From JAYGED01 sp046582565 (GTDB taxonomy: Bacteria > Pseudomonadota > Alphaproteobacteria > JAAXGF01), in assembly GCA_046582565.1 (NCBI GenBank), contig JAYGED010000020.1, positions 1-12,777 of the forward strand: a stretch of 12,777 nt of DNA, read 5' to 3'. The notes below the pieces were generated by a model, which had not been told where the DNA came from, ran no database searches, and worked only from the letters and a program-made list of their open reading frames with translations. Below, in pieces: positions 1 through 7,576 of this stretch (the first letter of the stretch is position 1; every line of letters begins with the position of its first letter). The position numbers and the translations under genes were made by a program.

Positions 1-92
1 GGCCCGCAGACATACATGCCCACACGCGCCGCATCGAGCGGTTCGAACAGTTCTTTCTTTCGCGTTTGGGTATTAAACAGGGTAAGCGCCAC
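1..92 (-). CDS. cysS: Cysteine--tRNA ligase, N-terminal fragment (cut by window edge)
   Basis: This is the first 30 codons of a class I aminoacyl-tRNA synthetase that charges tRNA-Cys in the cytoplasm. The translation (M)ALTLFNTQTRKKE, continuing through FEPLD to GMYVCGP, matches the conserved CysS N-terminus. The Cys of the MYVCGP motif is one of the zinc ligands that select cysteine in known CysS enzymes. The start is GTG at 90-92, preceded by GGAG at 99-102 with a 6-base gap. An in-frame TAA at 108-110 rules out a longer protein. It lies 74 bp downstream of nadE on the same strand and may be the last visible gene of that transcript. The rest of the gene lies to the left of the window. Confidence 0.88.
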   Translation of the reverse strand, partial: MALTLFNTQTRKKELFEPLDAARVGMYVCG

Positions 93-166
93 CCGCTGCT
101 CCGTTTCTTATTTATCGCCGTAACGGGTAGCAGATTCCGCAATACGGGTCCACGGGCGCAAGCCGA

Positions 167-1834
167 TCAGGGCGTGCCGCGAAAGCGGTTGGTAATCGGA
201 TAGCGCCGGTCCTTGCCGAGCGCACGGCCGGTCAGCTTCACCCCCGGCGGCGCTTGACGGCGCTTATATTCGGCCACATCGAGCATGCGCCAGATGCGTG
301 TCACGATGGCTTCGTCATGGCCGCGCGCGACGATCTCCGCCACCGGTATTTCGTTCTCGATCAAACATTCGAGAATATCGTCCAGCACGTCATAGGGCGG
401 CAGTGAATCCTGATCGGTCTGGTCGGGCCGAAGTTCGGCGGAAGGCGGCTTGGTGATGATGTTCTCGGGGATAACGCGCCCTTCCGGGCCTTTGAACCCA
501 GGCGCCCATTGTTGATTGCGCCAGCGCGACAGGTCGAATACGACGCTCTTATAAACATCTTTCAACACCGAATATCCGCCGCACATGTCGCCGTAAAGGG
601 TGGCGTAGCCGACCGACATTTCCGACTTGTTGCCGGTGGTCAGTACCATAGAGCCGAGCTTGTTGCTGATCGCCATGAGGGTCAGGCCGCGCAGACGCGC
701 CTGCAGGTTTTCCTCGGTGACGTCGGCCTCCCGCCCGGCGAACAGCTCCGCCATCATGCCATCGCACGCGGCGACCGCGCTCTCGATGGGGATCGTATCG
801 AGGCGAACGCCGAGCAGGTTCGCGCATTCGGCGGCGTCGTCGAGGGAGCCCTGGCTGGTATAGCGCGACGGCATCATCACGCAATGCACCGCGTCGGGCC
901 CCAGGGCGTCGACCGCCACGGCGGCGCTCAGCGCTGAATCGATGCCGCCGGAAAGCCCGATAACCACGCCGGGAAAGCGGTTCTTGGCGACATAGTCGCG
1001 CAGGCCCATGGTCATCGCCTGATAGACCGCCGCCAAACCCTCCTCGCGCACGGCGATATTGGCGCCATCGCCGCACACCCAGCGATGGTCGTCGCCGTTA
1101 TGCCAGTGGGTGATCAGGCATTGTTCGCGCCAGGCCGCCGCCTGAGCGCGAAGATTGCACGCGGCGTCGAGCACGAAGGAGGCGCCGTCGAAAACCAGCT
1201 CGTCCTGGCCGCCCACCTGATTGACGTAGATCAGCGGCAGGCCGGACTCGGTAATCCTGGCGACCGCCAGATTGAGGCGTTCATCGGGCTTGTCCGTCTC
1301 GAAGGGCGAGCCGTTCAGGACGATGAGTATATCCGCGCCTGATTCTTCCAGGCATTCGGTAACGTCCGCCGTCCACATGTCCTCGCAGACCATGACGCCG
1401 AGGCGCGTCCCCCTGAAATCCATCGGGCCGCTGAGCGGTCCGGCGGCGAACAGGCGTTTTTCGTCGAACACCCCGTAATTCGGCAGGTCGTGTTTTTTGC
1501 GCACCGCCGCGACACTGCCGCCATCGAGCAGGTAGGCGGCGTTGTACAGCTTGCCGTTTTCCGCCAGGGGCGCGCCGATCAGTATGGCCGGCCCGCCGTC
1601 GCCGGTAGTGGCGGCAAGTTTCTCGATGGCGGCTTCCACATGCCCCATCAAGGCCGGCTTGAGCACCAGATCCTCGGGCGGATAGCCGATCAGCACAAGC
1701 TCGCTGTAGACCACCAGGTCGGCGCCGCCCCGGGCCGCCTCATGGCGCGCCGCAAGCAGCAGATTGGCGTTACCCGCAACGTCGCCAACCACGGGATTGA
1801 GCTGCGCCAGGGCGATGGTGAGACTAGTGGTCAT
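167..1834 (-). CDS. nadE: Glutamine-dependent NAD(+) synthetase
   Basis: This enzyme makes NAD from nicotinic acid adenine dinucleotide, ATP and glutamine, the last step of both de novo and Preiss-Handler synthesis. The 555-residue protein has the two-domain form. An N-terminal nitrilase-type glutaminase (about 1-250) shows the Glu-Lys-Cys triad: E45 in YSELVLIGYPP, K114 in KHDLPNYGVFDE and C150 in VMVCEDMW. The C-terminal ATP-pyrophosphatase domain carries the P-loop SGGIDS at 295-300. ATG at 1832-1834 (MTTSLTIALAQLNP) is preferred to an upstream TTG at 1846, because the family begins just before the (I)ALAQLNPVVGD strand. No strong Shine-Dalgarno sequence is visible. It lies downstream of pncB, which makes the precursor mononucleotide, with only a 318-bp MNT gene between them. 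The family assignment is secure. Confidence 0.95.
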   Translation of the reverse strand: MTTSLTIALAQLNPVVGDVAGNANLLLAARHEAARGGADLVVYSELVLIGYPPEDLVLKPALMGHVEAAIEKLAATTGDGGPAILIGAPLAENGKLYNAAYLLDGGSVAAVRKKHDLPNYGVFDEKRLFAAGPLSGPMDFRGTRLGVMVCEDMWTADVTECLEESGADILIVLNGSPFETDKPDERLNLAVARITESGLPLIYVNQVGGQDELVFDGASFVLDAACNLRAQAAAWREQCLITHWHNGDDHRWVCGDGANIAVREEGLAAVYQAMTMGLRDYVAKNRFPGVVIGLSGGIDSALSAAVAVDALGPDAVHCVMMPSRYTSQGSLDDAAECANLLGVRLDTIPIESAVAACDGMMAELFAGREADVTEENLQARLRGLTLMAISNKLGSMVLTTGNKSEMSVGYATLYGDMCGGYSVLKDVYKSVVFDLSRWRNQQWAPGFKGPEGRVIPENIITKPPSAELRPDQTDQDSLPPYDVLDDILECLIENEIPVAEIVARGHDEAIVTRIWRMLDVAEYKRRQAPPGVKLTGRALGKDRRYPITNRFRGTP

Positions 1835-1890
1835 GTGTAAGATCAATGGCTTCCCGCGCCGAGTCTATCATATGGAGAATTCGGCTGTGA

Positions 1891-2208
1891 TCACCCTTGG
1901 GCATAGCGCACTTCCGCGCAGCGCATCACTTCGTCACGGAAATACCGACTCAATTCTGCTGGCGTGTGGAGATCGGCCTGGCGGCCGAGCAAGCCGGAGA
2001 GTTCACGCTCCATTGCCGCAAATCGGATGAGTCCTACCGGGTAATCCGGTTCGAATTCCACCAGCACATCAATGTCGCTGTCCGCGCCGAAGTCATCCCG
2101 CAATACGGAGCCGTAGAGCGAAAGCTTGAGAATGTGATGCTCTCTACAAAACGTTTCAAGTTCGGCGTCAAGCATGTGGAAATTCGTTATTTTCTTACGC
2201 TGATTCAT
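1891..2208 (-). CDS. Orphan MNT-type (MntA-like) nucleotidyltransferase domain protein
   Basis: This 105-residue protein is a minimal nucleotidyltransferase of the DNA polymerase beta superfamily. The active-site pattern is complete: G33-S34 in LYGSVLRDDF, the metal-binding pair D45 and D47 in DSDIDVLVEF, and a third acidic residue at D79 in QADLHT. Family members are usually antitoxins that adenylylate a HEPN toxin encoded next to them. No HEPN gene is present: nadE starts 56 bp downstream and pncB ends 48 bp upstream. ATG at 2206-2208 has a GAGGG-containing Shine-Dalgarno region at 2209-2220. The first 110 bases of the gene region (2101-2210) are only 46/110 GC by hand count, well below neighbouring genes, which suggests horizontal acquisition. 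The current role is unknown; a domesticated antitoxin or a stray adenylyltransferase are both possible. Confidence 0.85.
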   Translation of the reverse strand: MNQRKKITNFHMLDAELETFCREHHILKLSLYGSVLRDDFGADSDIDVLVEFEPDYPVGLIRFAAMERELSGLLGRQADLHTPAELSRYFRDEVMRCAEVRYAQG

Positions 2209-2256
2209 TTCTCTACCCTCGTCCCACCATCTTACAACAGGCAGAACGGGAAGTGA

Positions 2257-3429
2257 CTATTTCTTCAACAGGAACTCGCGGCCGAGCTTGACGGCGGGCT
2301 TGCCGTCATAGGCGACGATGTCGGCAGTGGCGTAGGTCTCGGACCACAGCTCGGGCAGGTATGAGCCGGTGCCGACGATGTCGATGGGCGCGTTGACGCT
2401 GCCCATGACCTTGCATTTGGCCACATTGAAGCCCGATGAGGCGACGATCTTCACCGCCTCGAAACCGGCCTTGTCGAGGTTCTGCCGCAGGTGGTATACC
2501 GCCGCCGCGGTGACCCCGGTGCCGACCAGCCAATGCAGGGCGGATTCAGTGCGATAGCGGCGCAGGCCGCGCGGTACATGGCGCTCGAGCGTGGCGTAGG
2601 AGGCCGCCGTATCGAGCCCTTCGACGAACCGCCCGCCGTGGGTGTCGAGACGCACCGAAAGATTTCCATCGGCAGCCATTTCTGAAAACCGGTTGCAGAC
2701 TTCCAGGGCGTCGGTGATCTCGCGGCCAAAGTAATCGACCAGCACGGTGAGGGGGTCGTCGGGGAAAGTCTCGTGGAACATCTCGGCGGCGCGCAGGGTC
2801 GATCCGGCATAGCCGATCAGCGCATGGGGCATGGTGCCCGATCCCTGCTCATTGCCGAAGTAATGGGCCGTTGCGTCGGTGGCGTTGCCGATGAACCCGA
2901 CGGCGCATTTCTCCGATTTTGCCGCTTCCGACCCGACGCTTGCCCCATAAGCCATCATGTCGGCCATGGCGGCGCCCGCGCAATGCCGCGCATCCATGGC
3001 GAGAAAGCCGGATTTCGGCATGGCCGCGCACATCTCGAAGGCGTTATAGGCGGCGACGCAGGCCGGCCCCAGCAACGGCAGATACAGAGTTTCAAGATCG
3101 ACCAGATCGGTCATCGCGCCGGTGATATAGAGCAACGGCTCGCCGGCGCCCACCCATTCCCCTTCGCTGTAATTCAGCTCGATTTCGAAGCTGGTCTTGC
3201 GCTCCGCCGCTGCTTTCTCCAGCCATTCGGTCATCAAGCGCGGCGCGAAGCAAACTGGCAGGCGCATGAACACCGCATAGGTAACGCGGCGGTCGCCGAA
3301 CTGTCCGACGATACGCTTGGTCTTCTTGAAATACTGGTCGGTCAGCCGTGCAACTTGATCGTCACCGTCGAGAGACGATGGCGTTTGTCGGGGCGTTTGT
3401 GGGCGAATATCCGCAGGCCGCGCGGGCAT
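2257..3429 (-). CDS. pncB: Nicotinate phosphoribosyltransferase
   Basis: This enzyme converts nicotinic acid and PRPP to nicotinate mononucleotide, normally coupled to ATP hydrolysis, as the entry step of the Preiss-Handler NAD pathway. The 390-residue length and the motifs fit alphaproteobacterial NAPRTase-type proteins: LTDQYFKKTKRIV near the N-terminus, GEPLLYITG (about 95-105), the VRLDTHGGRFVEGLD segment in the phosphoribosyltransferase half (about 258-272), and a late IVASSGFNVAK/VGTGSYLPE region. The start ATG at 3427-3429 has a strong GGAGG at 3434-3438, four bases upstream. It begins 12 bp after the aroG stop, so the two genes are very likely co-transcribed. nadE, the last enzyme of the same pathway, lies two genes downstream. 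Nicotinamide phosphoribosyltransferase is a less likely alternative within the superfamily. Confidence 0.88.
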   Translation of the reverse strand: MPARPADIRPQTPRQTPSSLDGDDQVARLTDQYFKKTKRIVGQFGDRRVTYAVFMRLPVCFAPRLMTEWLEKAAAERKTSFEIELNYSEGEWVGAGEPLLYITGAMTDLVDLETLYLPLLGPACVAAYNAFEMCAAMPKSGFLAMDARHCAGAAMADMMAYGASVGSEAAKSEKCAVGFIGNATDATAHYFGNEQGSGTMPHALIGYAGSTLRAAEMFHETFPDDPLTVLVDYFGREITDALEVCNRFSEMAADGNLSVRLDTHGGRFVEGLDTAASYATLERHVPRGLRRYRTESALHWLVGTGVTAAAVYHLRQNLDKAGFEAVKIVASSGFNVAKCKVMGSVNAPIDIVGTGSYLPELWSETYATADIVAYDGKPAVKLGREFLLKK

Positions 3430-3441
3430 GATTCCTCCCTA

Positions 3442-4821
3442 TCAGGAAGCCGCCGCCAGGCGCGCCTCGTCCTGGCGCTCCTTCTTCAAGGCGCCGGCAA
3501 TGAGAAACGCCAGTTCAAGCGCCTGGGAGGCATTCAATCGAGGATCGCAATGGGTGTGATAGCGATCCGACAGGCTGTGCTCGGTGATTTCCTGGGCGCC
3601 GCCGATACATTCGGTGACATCCTGGCCGGTCATCTCAAAATGAACGCCGCCCGCATAAGTTCCCTCGGCCTGATGGACTGCGAAGAAGCCGCTTACTTCG
3701 GCGAGAATGCGGTCGACCGCGCGGGTCTTGTACCCGGTTGACGACTTCACCGTGTTGCCGTGCATGGGGTCGCAGGCCCAGACCACCGTGCGGCCTTCGG
3801 ACTGCACCGCACGCACCAGAGGCGCCAGCTTGCTCTCCACGTTGTCCGCGCCCATGCGTGTGATCAAGGTGAGCCGGCCGGGATCATTTTCAGGATTGAG
3901 GATGTCGATCAGCCGGATCAACTCGTCAGTATCCATGGACGGTCCCACCTTCATGCCGATCGGATTGCAGACCCCGCGTAAGAATTCCACATGGGCGCCG
4001 TCGCGCTGGCGCGTGCGGTCGCCGATCCACAGCATATGGGCTGAACAGTCATACCAGTCGCCGCTGGTGGAATCGATGCGGGTCAGCGCCTGTTCATAGG
4101 TCAGCAACAGGGCCTCGTGGCAGGTGTAGAAATCGGTCGCGGCAAGCTGCGAGCTGTTTTCCGAGGTGACGCCGCAGGCCGCCATGAAATCGAGGGCGTC
4201 GCCGATGCGGTCGGCGGTTTCCTGATAGCGTTCGCCGAGCGGGCTGTTCGCGACAAATCCGTGATTCCAGCGGTGCACCTGATGAAGATCGGCATAACCG
4301 CCCTGGGCGAAGGCGCGCAGCAGGTTCAGGGTCGATGCCGATTGGGCGTAGCCCTGCAGCATGCGCTGGGGGTCCGGGGTGCGCGCCTCGGGGGTGAATT
4401 CGATGGCGTTGACCATATCGCCGCGATAGCTCGGCAATTCCACGCCATCCACGGTCTCGGTGTCGCCTGAGCGCGGCTTGACGAACTGGCCCGCCATGCG
4501 GCCGAGCTTGACCACCGGACAATTGGCGCCATAGGTCAGCACCACCGCCATCTGCAGCAGCACGCGGAAGGTGTCGCGAATGTTGTCGGGATGGAACTCG
4601 GCAAAGCTCTCGGCACAATCGCCGCCTTGCAGCAGGAAGGCGCGGCCCTCGGCGACGTCGCCGAGTTGCGCCTTCAAGCGCCTCGCCTCGCCGGCAAAGA
4701 CCAGGGGCGGATAACCCCCAAGCGTTTTCTCAACCGCGTTTAAGCCGGCCGGATCGGGCCAGGCGGGTTGCTGTCGAATTGGATATTGACGCCAACTATC
4801 GGGCGTCCAGGGCCGTGCCAT
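3442..4821 (-). CDS. aroG: Class II 3-deoxy-7-phosphoheptulonate (DAHP) synthase
   Basis: This enzyme condenses phosphoenolpyruvate with erythrose 4-phosphate, the first committed step of the shikimate pathway to aromatic amino acids. The 459-residue protein is of the plant/actinobacterial-type class II family. The metal ligands expected from the Mycobacterium tuberculosis enzyme are all present: C69 (LLQGGDCAES), H354 (CDPMHGNT), E396 (HFEMTG) and D426 (HCDPRLN). GRMAGQFVKPRS, SAHMLWIGDRTRQ and NPIGMKVGPS are further signatures. The start gives MARPWTPDSWR, the usual class II N-terminus, with GAGG a few bases upstream. It follows gor by 100 bp, which include a candidate promoter, and precedes pncB by 12 bp. 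The extended N-terminal segment that carries allosteric sites in the M. tuberculosis enzyme is shorter here by roughly 15-18 residues, so feedback behaviour cannot be read from the sequence. Confidence 0.95.
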   Translation of the reverse strand: MARPWTPDSWRQYPIRQQPAWPDPAGLNAVEKTLGGYPPLVFAGEARRLKAQLGDVAEGRAFLLQGGDCAESFAEFHPDNIRDTFRVLLQMAVVLTYGANCPVVKLGRMAGQFVKPRSGDTETVDGVELPSYRGDMVNAIEFTPEARTPDPQRMLQGYAQSASTLNLLRAFAQGGYADLHQVHRWNHGFVANSPLGERYQETADRIGDALDFMAACGVTSENSSQLAATDFYTCHEALLLTYEQALTRIDSTSGDWYDCSAHMLWIGDRTRQRDGAHVEFLRGVCNPIGMKVGPSMDTDELIRLIDILNPENDPGRLTLITRMGADNVESKLAPLVRAVQSEGRTVVWACDPMHGNTVKSSTGYKTRAVDRILAEVSGFFAVHQAEGTYAGGVHFEMTGQDVTECIGGAQEITEHSLSDRYHTHCDPRLNASQALELAFLIAGALKKERQDEARLAAAS

Positions 4822-4871
4822 GACGTACCTCGAACCTTATTAAATTAACACTCTTGAACAGGAAGCCACAG

Positions 4872-4900
4872 CCTATACGCCGATCCCCGTCAGGTTTCAA
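4872..4900 (-). promoter_or_regulatory. Candidate sigma70-type promoter for aroG-pncB
   Basis: On the minus strand a TTGAAA box (4895-4900) is followed by a 17-base spacer and a TATAGG box (4872-4877), about 50 bases upstream of the aroG ATG. Matches to the consensus are 5/6 and 4/6. It suggests that aroG and pncB can be transcribed separately from gor. This rests on pattern matching only. Confidence 0.4.
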
Positions 4901-4909
4901 TAATATTGA
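4897..4909. repeat. Short palindrome overlapping the aroG -35 box
   Basis: TCAATAATATTGA has perfect 6-base arms around one central base and overlaps the proposed -35 box of the aroG promoter by four bases. Its position would suit an operator for a dimeric repressor, but AT-rich palindromes of this size also arise by chance. No second copy was noticed in the window. Confidence 0.3.
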
Positions 4910-4921
4910 GCCGTATCAGCG

Positions 4922-6307
4922 TTATGATACCGGCACGCAATCATGGCCCGCCGTCGAGGATTCGGGTGCTTTTTCCCGCAGAGTGACGAATTCTTCGGCG
5001 GTGGTCGGGTGGATGCCGACGGTGGCGTCGAACTGAGCCTTGGTGGCGCCGCATTTCACGGCGATTGCAATACCCTGAATGATCTCGCCGGCCTCGGCGC
5101 CGATCATATGGCAGCCGACGACCCGCTCGCTCGCCTTATCGACGATCAGCTTCATGAAGGTCTGCTCATCGCGGCCGCTCAGGGTGTGCTTCATAGCGGC
5201 GAAGCTGCTCTTGTAAATATCAACCTCGCCGTATTGTTTGCGCGCCTCGGCTTCGGTCAGCCCGACGCTGCCGATGGGCGGCTGGCTGAACACCGCCGAA
5301 GGCACGTCGGTATGGTTGGCCTTCGAAGGGACGTTGTTGAATAGGGTGTCGGCCACCGCGTGACCCTCGCGGATCGCCACCGGGGTCAGGTTGATGCGGT
5401 CGGTCACGTCGCCCACGGCATAGATGTTGCTCACCGATGTCTTGGAATATTCATCGACCACCACGGCGCCCTTGGCATCGACCGCGACGCCGGCCTGCTC
5501 CAGGCCGATGTTCGCTGTGCTGGGCGCGCGCCCGGTGGCGTACATCACCTGGTCGGCAGCAAGGACCGTACCGTCGTCGAGGGTCGCCCGCAGGCCGCCG
5601 TCCTGTTTGGCGATCGAGCTGACGTTGCTGTTGAAGCGCAGATCGATGCCCTGTTTGATCATTTCGCCGGCCAGATGGGCGCGCACATCGTCATCGAAGC
5701 CGCGCAGGAACATATCTCCCCGATAGAGCTGGATGACCTCGGCGCCGAGGCCGTGGAAAATACCGGCGAATTCGACCGCGATATAGCCGCCGCCGACGAC
5801 GACGATGCGTTTGGGCATTTCACCCAGGAAGAATACCTCGTTCGAGGTTATGGCGTGCTCTTTGCCCGGAATGTCGGGAACCGTGGGCCAGCCGCCGACC
5901 GCGACCAGGATATATTCCGCCGTATGGCTTTTTCCGTCGACCACCACCGTATGGGCATCGGTGAGGGTTGCCGTTCCCGTGATGATTTCGACGCCGGCGC
6001 CGTCCAGCATGGTCTTATAAATGCCGTTGAGCCGCAGGATCTCGGCGTTCTTGTTGGCGATCAGTCGCGGCCAATCGAAGCGGTTCTCGCCGATCGTCCA
6101 GCCGAAGCCTCTGGCGTCCTCGAAGTCATGGACGAAATGGGAGGCGTAGACCAGAAGCTTCTTGGGCACGCAGCCCACATTGACGCAGGTGCCGCCGAGG
6201 TCGCTGTTCTCAGCGACCGCCACGCGGGCGCCGTGGCCCGCAGCGATTCGCGCCGCCCGCACGCCGCCCGATCCGGCGCCCATGACAAAAAAGTCGTAGT
6301 CGTACAT
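4922..6307 (-). CDS. gor: Glutathione-disulfide reductase
   Basis: This is a cytoplasmic flavoenzyme that reduces glutathione disulfide with NADPH. The 461-residue protein is full length for the family. It has an FAD-binding GAGSGG motif (10-15), the redox-active disulfide C41/C46 in GGTCVNVGCVPKK, a second Rossmann motif VVGGGYIAVEFAG, and the C-terminal catalytic pair H433/E438 in HPTTAEEF. Arginines in LYRGDMFLRGFD, after the second Rossmann motif, fit NADPH rather than NADH specificity and argue for glutathione reductase over lipoamide dehydrogenase. The start ATG at 6305-6307 has GGAGGG just upstream. It is the first gene of the minus-strand cluster and is divergent from the NDH-2-like gene. 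The tail GHDCVPVS adds an extra cysteine near the C-terminus. Confidence 0.95.
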   Translation of the reverse strand: MYDYDFFVMGAGSGGVRAARIAAGHGARVAVAENSDLGGTCVNVGCVPKKLLVYASHFVHDFEDARGFGWTIGENRFDWPRLIANKNAEILRLNGIYKTMLDGAGVEIITGTATLTDAHTVVVDGKSHTAEYILVAVGGWPTVPDIPGKEHAITSNEVFFLGEMPKRIVVVGGGYIAVEFAGIFHGLGAEVIQLYRGDMFLRGFDDDVRAHLAGEMIKQGIDLRFNSNVSSIAKQDGGLRATLDDGTVLAADQVMYATGRAPSTANIGLEQAGVAVDAKGAVVVDEYSKTSVSNIYAVGDVTDRINLTPVAIREGHAVADTLFNNVPSKANHTDVPSAVFSQPPIGSVGLTEAEARKQYGEVDIYKSSFAAMKHTLSGRDEQTFMKLIVDKASERVVGCHMIGAEAGEIIQGIAIAVKCGATKAQFDATVGIHPTTAEEFVTLREKAPESSTAGHDCVPVS

Positions 6308-6335
6308 CCTACCCTCCGGTTCTTTGTTAATTACG

Positions 6336-6363
6336 AATGTAAGTTATCGCGGCCGGGAAGCAA
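6336..6363 (-). promoter_or_regulatory. Weak candidate promoter for gor
   Basis: In the 93-bp divergent spacer between gor and the NDH-2-like gene, the minus strand has TTGCTT (6358-6363), a 16-base gap and TACATT (6336-6341), about 29 bases upstream of the gor ATG. Both boxes are imperfect. No convincing pair was found for the plus-strand gene in the same spacer. Confidence 0.25.
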
Positions 6364-6400
6364 GGCGGCTTGTTTGGCTGATAGCATTTGAGGGGGTGGA

Positions 6401-7576
6401 ATGAAAAAACTGGTGATCGTCGGCGGCGATTTCGCCGGCCTTTGGGCCGCAATGGCGGCGGCGCGCGAGATAGACTTGGCCGGCCGGGAAATAGATCGGG
6501 CGGGGCAGGGGGTCGAGATCACCCTGGTCTCGCGGGACCCGTTTCTCACCCTGCGCCCGCGCCTCTACGAGCGTGACCCGGAGAGCCTGCGCACCCCGCT
6601 CGCGCCAGTGCTGGAGCCGCTTGGCATAGAGTTGACCCTGGGCACGGTGACGGCCATCGACCATCAGAGCCATCGCATCGAAACCGCCGAGGCCGTGTTT
6701 GATTACGACCGCTTGATCCTGGCGGCGGGCAGCGTACGCCATGCGCCGCCGATTCCCGGGCTCAAGGAGCATGCCTGGAATATCGACGATTACCCCTCCG
6801 CCGTGGCTCTCGACCGCCATCTGGCGGCGAGCGTTGCGATCAAGACCGTGGTCATTATCGGTGGCGGATTCACCGGATTGGAACTGGCTTGCGAGATGCG
6901 TAGCCGCATCGCCGTTCACGGCGGCGCCGCGGTCGCCAGTGCGGCGCGAATGATGCTCATCGAAAAGGCCGATGTCGTAGGCCCCACGCTGGGCGTCAAT
7001 CCCCGCCCCGCCATCGAGGCGGCCTTGAGCACGGCCGGGGTCGAGGTTAGGCTTGCCACCAGGGTTATGCGCATTGAGCGCGACGCGGTGATGTTGAGCG
7101 ACGGCGAGAACATCGCGACTGAGACAGCAATTGTCACCGTGGGCCAGCGGGCAAATCCGTTGTGCGAAACCCTGCCGGCGCCCAGGGACGCCCTCGGCCG
7201 GCTCATGGTGGACGCCGAGCTGCGGGTGGAGGACATTTCGGATATCTACGCCACCGGCGATGTGGCCCATGCCCGCACGGATGATGAGAATGTGGCGCTG
7301 ATGTCGTGTCAGCATGCCCTAACCATGGGCAAGGTCGCCGGCTATAACGCCGCCCGCGACCTGCTCGGTCTCGAGTTAACCCCTTATCGCCAGGAACGCT
7401 ACGTCACCTGTCTCGATCTCGGCCCCTGGGGGGCGGTGTACACCGAGGGTTGGGACCGCCAGATAACCATGACTCCCACCGAGGCCAAGACCCGGAAACG
7501 GGAGATCAACAGGCGATCCATCTACCCGCCCCAGGGTGACCGCGCTGCGTTACTTGCCGCGTCTGTGCTGGATTAG
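6401..7576 (+). CDS. NDH-2-like FAD/NAD(P)-dependent pyridine nucleotide oxidoreductase
   Basis: This 391-residue protein belongs to the two-dinucleotide-binding flavoprotein family that includes type II NADH dehydrogenase. The first Rossmann fold at the N-terminus reads VIVGGDFAGL, the second is VVIIGGGFTGLELA (G154-G159), and the late FAD motif ATGDVA contains D287. The family transfers electrons from NAD(P)H to a quinone or another acceptor; the acceptor here cannot be told. It is shorter than typical NDH-2 and has no obvious C-terminal membrane anchor. ATG at 6401 follows GAGGGGG by a few bases. Two oddities stand out: D10 occupies the second glycine of the GxGxxG motif, and residues 22-35 are a near-exact 7-residue duplication. 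The gene is divergent from gor, and its stop codon overlaps that of the convergent methyltransferase. Confidence 0.82.
   Translation: MKKLVIVGGDFAGLWAAMAAAREIDLAGREIDRAGQGVEITLVSRDPFLTLRPRLYERDPESLRTPLAPVLEPLGIELTLGTVTAIDHQSHRIETAEAVFDYDRLILAAGSVRHAPPIPGLKEHAWNIDDYPSAVALDRHLAASVAIKTVVIIGGGFTGLELACEMRSRIAVHGGAAVASAARMMLIEKADVVGPTLGVNPRPAIEAALSTAGVEVRLATRVMRIERDAVMLSDGENIATETAIVTVGQRANPLCETLPAPRDALGRLMVDAELRVEDISDIYATGDVAHARTDDENVALMSCQHALTMGKVAGYNAARDLLGLELTPYRQERYVTCLDLGPWGAVYTEGWDRQITMTPTEAKTRKREINRRSIYPPQGDRAALLAASVLD
6464..6505 (+). repeat. Diverged 21-bp tandem duplication inside the NDH-2-like gene
   Basis: Two adjacent 21-base units encode REIDLAG and REIDRAG (residues 22-28 and 29-35). 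The units match at 14 of 21 bases and 6 of 7 residues. The duplication lengthens the segment just after the first FAD-binding helix. Confidence 0.6.

Noticed and set aside
1835..1846. TTG start of nadE giving four extra residues
   Set aside because: ATG at 1834 places the start directly before the conserved N-terminal strand; the TTG has no Shine-Dalgarno support.
1897..2256. Plus-strand frame of 119 residues over the MNT gene, considered as a possible missing HEPN partner
   Set aside because: It shows no HEPN RX4-6H motif, lies fully antisense to the MNT gene, and partners in this family are normally adjacent on the same strand.
2773..3741. Long plus-strand frame of 322 residues opposite pncB and aroG
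   Set aside because: It is antisense to two clearly identified genes, has no recognisable motif, and is rich in Arg/Gly/His as expected of a high-GC shadow frame.
5360..6391. Plus-strand frame of 343 residues opposite gor
   Set aside because: It is antisense to a full glutathione reductase gene, with no family motifs or ribosome-binding site.
6344..7315. Minus-strand frame of 323 residues opposite the NDH-2-like gene
   Set aside because: The plus-strand flavoprotein motifs are unambiguous and this frame has none of its own.
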